Positions 60,899 to 64,000 of a stretch of 64,000 bases of DNA are shown one piece after another. The position numbers were made by a program, and so were the translations under genes. The DNA is from Nocardia bhagyanarayanae (GTDB lineage Bacteria > Actinomycetota > Actinomycetes > Mycobacteriales > Mycobacteriaceae). Within the stretch, counting starts at the first letter, position 1. Each line of letters starts with the position of its first letter. The stretch spans positions 4,216,001 through 4,280,000 of the forward strand of contig NZ_VFPG01000001.1 in the NCBI RefSeq assembly GCF_006716565.1. The letters are read 5' to 3'. The notes beneath the pieces were generated by a model that was given only the letters and a program-made list of their open reading frames with translations, was not told the DNA's origin and did not search any database.

Positions 60899-63619
60899 TC
60901 ACGACACCAGCCTGGCCAGCTCCGCGCGTGAGGTGATGCCCAGCTTGGGGAATGCCTTGTACAGGTGATAGGCGACGGTGCGCGGGCTGAGAAACAGCTG
61001 CGCGCCGATTTGGCGGTTGGATGCGCCTGTGACGGCCAGCCGGACTACCTGAAGTTCCTGCGGCGTCAGCACGATCAGCGGATCGCTCACGCGGGAATGG
61101 TTGGGCACGGAATGTCCGGTCGCGCGCAGTTCGGCGGCGGCGCGGTCCGACCAGACGGCCGCGCCGAGCCGGTCGAAGGTCTCCATGGCGGCTTGCAGTT
61201 GCGGGCGTGCATCGACGCGACGCCTGTTGCGGCGCAACCACTCTCCGTACACCAGGCGGGTACGTGCCTCGTCGTAGGGTTGCCGGTGTTCGGCGTGCAG
61301 CGCCAGGGATCGCTCGAAAAGCTCCTCCGCGGCGCTGTCGGGGGCCAGCAGCGCACGGGCCCGGTGCAGGATGGCGAGCGCCGCCGCTTGGCCGGTGCTC
61401 TCGACCCAGTCCGCGAGGGGCTTCAGCCGATCGTGGCCCCGTTGCGAATCGCCCAGCCGGACAGCGGCTTCGATGTAGTCCGGCCACGAATACCACCACA
61501 GGAAGGCGTGGCGGGTGGGACCGGTCATCGCCTGGTCCACTCGATCGAGCACCGAGTCGTAGCGACCCCGCCCGAGATCGAGGATCACCCGCGAGTACTC
61601 GGCCCAGCAGGCGGCCGGCATCCAAGCCCGGTGGTCCGCGCCCCGAATCGCCTGTTCCGTCAAGGAGATACACTCGGCCTCCGCCCGACTGACCGCGGAC
61701 AGCCAGGCGTGCAGGCCCGCCAGGTAACCGCGCCACATCGGCTGGCCGACATCGGATGCCAAGGCCATGCCCGTGGTTGCCGTCGCCCGCGCGGATTGGT
61801 GTCGGCCGTTGAACAGCTGGGCGATGGCGAGGAGCGTCATGGCCTGAGGCATGCGTCCAAGTCGTCCTTCGGCCCGGCATTCCTCGACGAGTCCGGTCGC
61901 GCGCTCGAGCATGCTGTGTGCGCCTGCGCGGGCCAGGTCCTGAAACGCGATGAGGTAACGCAACTCCGGTGGTAGGTGATCGGCCGGAATCACGAAATCG
62001 GCCGCGGTCGCGGGCGTGCCCTCGACGAGGATGCGCAACGCGCGGTTGGCCGCGCGCACCGTGGTGGGCAGTCCTTCACCCTCCGGGCACATCTCCTCGG
62101 AGCGGCGAGCCAGCGCGAGCTGATCCGGATGGGCGGCGCTGGCCCAGGTGTAGTAGCCCGCCAGCGCGACCAGCGACAGCCTGGCTAGCATGTCGTCCGC
62201 GGCCTCGGCCCCCTCGTGCATGAGCCGCACGGCCGCCAAGGGCCGATCCGACCGGAGTTCCAATTTCGCGCGTACGTAGGCGAGCTGTGCCAAGACATCG
62301 CCCGTCGGTGTCGCCGCCTCGGCCTGGCGTCGTGCCCGGTCCACCAGTTCACCCGCGCGTTGCCACAGGCCCGCTTCGGTCGCGGCCTCGGCCGCGGCCG
62401 TCCACCGGCGAACAGCCGCACCGGGTTCGGTGGACAGCTCGGCCGCGCGAGCGTAGGTTGCCGACACCGCCGCCTGCCCACCGCGTTGCCGCGCACGCAG
62501 CGCCACAGTTTCGAGCTGCTCGGCCAATTCCCCATCGGGCCCGAGGGCGACGGCAGCGAGATGCCAAGCGCGTCGGTCGGCGTCTACCGCCGCGGCCAAC
62601 GCCCGGTGCGCGTCCATCCGGGCGGCGATGTCGCAAGCCAGCAGCACCGCGGTACGCACCAGCGGATGCCGGAAGGCGACACCGTCCGGGCTCACCCCGA
62701 CCAAGCCCGCCCGCTCGGCCACAGCGAAGTCCTCCAGCGAAGCGCCGAGCAAGCCGATCGCGTGCGCGAGCACATCCAACTCGTCGATGTGCTCCAACGC
62801 CGACACCAGCAAGCAGGAACGAGTGCCCTCCGGAAGCGCTGCGATCCGCGCGCGGAACCCCATCAGCACCCTGTCCGTCACAGGCTGTGCGGCACCCGGA
62901 GAAAAGGGCGGCAGGACCAGTGCGCCTCTGCGTTGCTCGGCGGTGAGCATGCGGGGCAGCTCGATCAGGGCGAGCGGATTGCCCATCGCCTCGGCGACGA
63001 TCTGGTCCCGGACGGCGGGCGGCAGGTCCGAGGCCTGATCGTGGAGGAGCGTGCGGGCAGCCTCGTCGTCAAGGCAACCCGGCCGCAACTCGGGCAAATC
63101 CCATGCGGGGCAATCGTCCCCCGAGCACCACCCGCTCCTCGAGGCGAACAGCATGATGACAGGCTCGGCATGCAGGCGGCGGGCGGCGAACTGCAGGGCG
63201 TCGGAAGATTCACCGTCCAGCCATTGCGTGTCGTCGACCAGGCACACCACCGGGTTCGCCGCCGACAGCTCCACCAGCAGGCCGAGCGTCGCCAGCCCGA
63301 CCAGGAACCGGTCGCCGTGCACGACGTCACCCATACCGAGTGCGGCGCGCAACGCGTTCGCCTGCTGCTGTGGCAACGCCTCCACCTCATCGAGCACTGG
63401 GCGCAGCAGCCGGTGCAGCGCGGCGAACGGAAGATCGGCCTCGGACTCGACACCGGCGACCCGCAACACCCGTGCCCGCGCCGCCGCGCCCGCGTACTCC
63501 AGCAGAGCCGACTTGCCGACGCCCGCCTCGCCGCGTACGACCAGCGCGCCGGACCCGCCCTTCAGCAACTCGTCTATGACGGACTGCTCCGCTTGCCGCC
63601 CGAACAGTATGGAACCCAT
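60899..63619 (-). CDS. LAL-type LuxR regulator with ATPase domain
   Basis: 906 residues. An N-terminal AAA ATPase shows Walker A GEAGVGKSALLEYA near residue 30 and Walker B VVCLVDDTQWLDG near 125. A long helical TPR-like middle (residues ~350-800) follows. The C-terminal LuxR HTH is LTPQELQVVRLAVTGASNRQIGAQLFLSPRTVAYHLYKAF. LAL/MalT-type regulators activate secondary-metabolite or catabolic operons on ligand and ATP binding. Its targets are outside the window or are the neighbouring gene. Confidence 0.95.
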   Translation of the reverse strand: MGSILFGRQAEQSVIDELLKGGSGALVVRGEAGVGKSALLEYAGAAARARVLRVAGVESEADLPFAALHRLLRPVLDEVEALPQQQANALRAALGMGDVVHGDRFLVGLATLGLLVELSAANPVVCLVDDTQWLDGESSDALQFAARRLHAEPVIMLFASRSGWCSGDDCPAWDLPELRPGCLDDEAARTLLHDQASDLPPAVRDQIVAEAMGNPLALIELPRMLTAEQRRGALVLPPFSPGAAQPVTDRVLMGFRARIAALPEGTRSCLLVSALEHIDELDVLAHAIGLLGASLEDFAVAERAGLVGVSPDGVAFRHPLVRTAVLLACDIAARMDAHRALAAAVDADRRAWHLAAVALGPDGELAEQLETVALRARQRGGQAAVSATYARAAELSTEPGAAVRRWTAAAEAATEAGLWQRAGELVDRARRQAEAATPTGDVLAQLAYVRAKLELRSDRPLAAVRLMHEGAEAADDMLARLSLVALAGYYTWASAAHPDQLALARRSEEMCPEGEGLPTTVRAANRALRILVEGTPATAADFVIPADHLPPELRYLIAFQDLARAGAHSMLERATGLVEECRAEGRLGRMPQAMTLLAIAQLFNGRHQSARATATTGMALASDVGQPMWRGYLAGLHAWLSAVSRAEAECISLTEQAIRGADHRAWMPAACWAEYSRVILDLGRGRYDSVLDRVDQAMTGPTRHAFLWWYSWPDYIEAAVRLGDSQRGHDRLKPLADWVESTGQAAALAILHRARALLAPDSAAEELFERSLALHAEHRQPYDEARTRLVYGEWLRRNRRRVDARPQLQAAMETFDRLGAAVWSDRAAAELRATGHSVPNHSRVSDPLIVLTPQELQVVRLAVTGASNRQIGAQLFLSPRTVAYHLYKAFPKLGITSRAELARLVS

Positions 63620-63747
63620 CCAGCACGCCTATCCCTCGTGCCGTACGAAACACGGCACGGATCAGATTAGCGTGATGTTGTCCGGTCTTCTCGGTGTCGA
63701 ATCGAAGCGGTCGGCTCCGTGCGGCCGGGACAGGACCGTGGGCCAGG

Positions 63748-63779
63748 TCCAATTATCCAGTGTGTCCAATTATCCAGTG
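63748..63779. repeat. Tandem 17-bp direct repeat
   Basis: TCCAATTATCCAGTG occurs at 63748-63762 and again at 63765-63779, 130 bp upstream of the LAL start. AT-rich relative to surroundings. It could be a binding-site pair. Confidence 0.6.
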
Positions 63780-63965
63780 CCGCCTTGCATTCGGCCACTT
63801 CGCGACCGTCGTCGGCCCAGGCCGCGTGCGATCTTCGGTCACTCCCTGACCGCAGCATCGATCGCAGCGGTCTGGTTCAGCGGTCAGGTCGGGATGCGAC
63901 ATGAACGCCTGCCGTTCGAAACTGTCCACAACGTGCGCACGCAGCAGCGGATCGAGCGGATTCAC
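63753..63965 (-). pseudogene. Possible N-terminal relic of a PaaI-type thioesterase
   Basis: The frame begins NPLDPLLRAHVVDSFERQAFM, resembling the first helix of PaaI-family hotdog thioesterases. It then degenerates into Arg/Pro/Cys-rich sequence and ends at 63753. The GTG start overlaps an upstream stop as GTGA. Only about 25 residues are family-like. Confidence 0.35.
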
Positions 63966-64000
63966 TCCTGCTCCCAGTCCGCCGGGGTCTGGACCGGGGA
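63962..64000 (-). CDS. 3' end of a gene extending beyond the window
   Basis: Twelve codons (SPVQTPADWEQE) and a TGA that overlaps the next start by 4 bp. The body lies past the right edge, so it cannot be identified. Confidence 0.35.
   Translation of the reverse strand, partial: SPVQTPADWEQE

Noticed and set aside
62216..63670. 484-codon plus-strand frame opposite the LAL regulator
   Set aside because: The minus-strand LAL gene has clear ATPase and HTH motifs; this is its shadow.
1..64000. CRISPR arrays, tRNA or rRNA genes
   Set aside because: No regularly spaced repeats, cloverleaf sequences or rRNA segments were recognised.

Overview
The window looks like chromosomal DNA of a high-GC, mycolic-acid-type actinobacterium, most likely Nocardia or a close relative. 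This rests on GTG/TTG starts, GC-rich codon use, an antigen-85-like secreted esterase, several P450s, a mymA-like FMO/SDR/lipase/P450 operon and many TetR/MarR/ArsR regulators. I cannot name the species. I saw no rRNA, tRNA or CRISPR.

Layout. 0-7 kb: SRPBCC + Zn alcohol dehydrogenase, an FHA-HTH regulator, secreted protease, SDR, and a YciI/ECF42-type sigma pair. 7.4-12 kb: a 27-codon ORF coupled to two tandem CYP157-like P450s lacking a proper ExxR motif, then an acyl-CoA-oxidase-like flavoprotein. 12-23 kb: regulator/effector pairs (ArsR-SRPBCC, MarR-HbpS), a TetR gene, an extremely methionine-rich 28-residue protein at 16186-16272, an Fe-S-type regulator, folE, a lipase, SUKH-like proteins, an LLM oxidoreductase and a mycolyltransferase-like esterase. 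23-31 kb: a pentapeptide-repeat protein, a degenerate M48-like membrane protein, and a tight operon P450-hydrolase-SDR-BVMO-TetR behind twin palindromes. 31-45 kb: a second YciI/ECF42 pair whose promoter matches the first, LLM monooxygenases, an AI-2E-family transporter with a 17-codon leader ORF, a formylglycine-generating enzyme beside a deleted arylsulfatase relic, metY/osmC, a His-rich membrane protein, and a MarR-controlled DHA2 efflux pump.

From 45.8 to 60 kb the character changes. Genes are deleted, frameshifted or nonsense-mutated: an imine-reductase relic, an XRE relic, an IS630 fragment, a frameshifted SDR, a stop-interrupted WYL regulator and YtkA-like relics. Two ~140-bp direct repeats (46561-46700 and 50731-50871) bracket 4 kb of immunity-like genes and an EndoU-nuclease toxin tip that has lost its N-terminus. 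This reads as an orphan polymorphic-toxin/immunity island in decay. Some homopolymer frameshifts could instead be sequencing errors. 60-64 kb returns to intact genes, ending with a large LuxR-family ATPase regulator.

Functionally the window is accessory: redox and xenobiotic enzymes, each next to its own regulator, three ECF sigma factors, and one remnant of inter-bacterial competition machinery.
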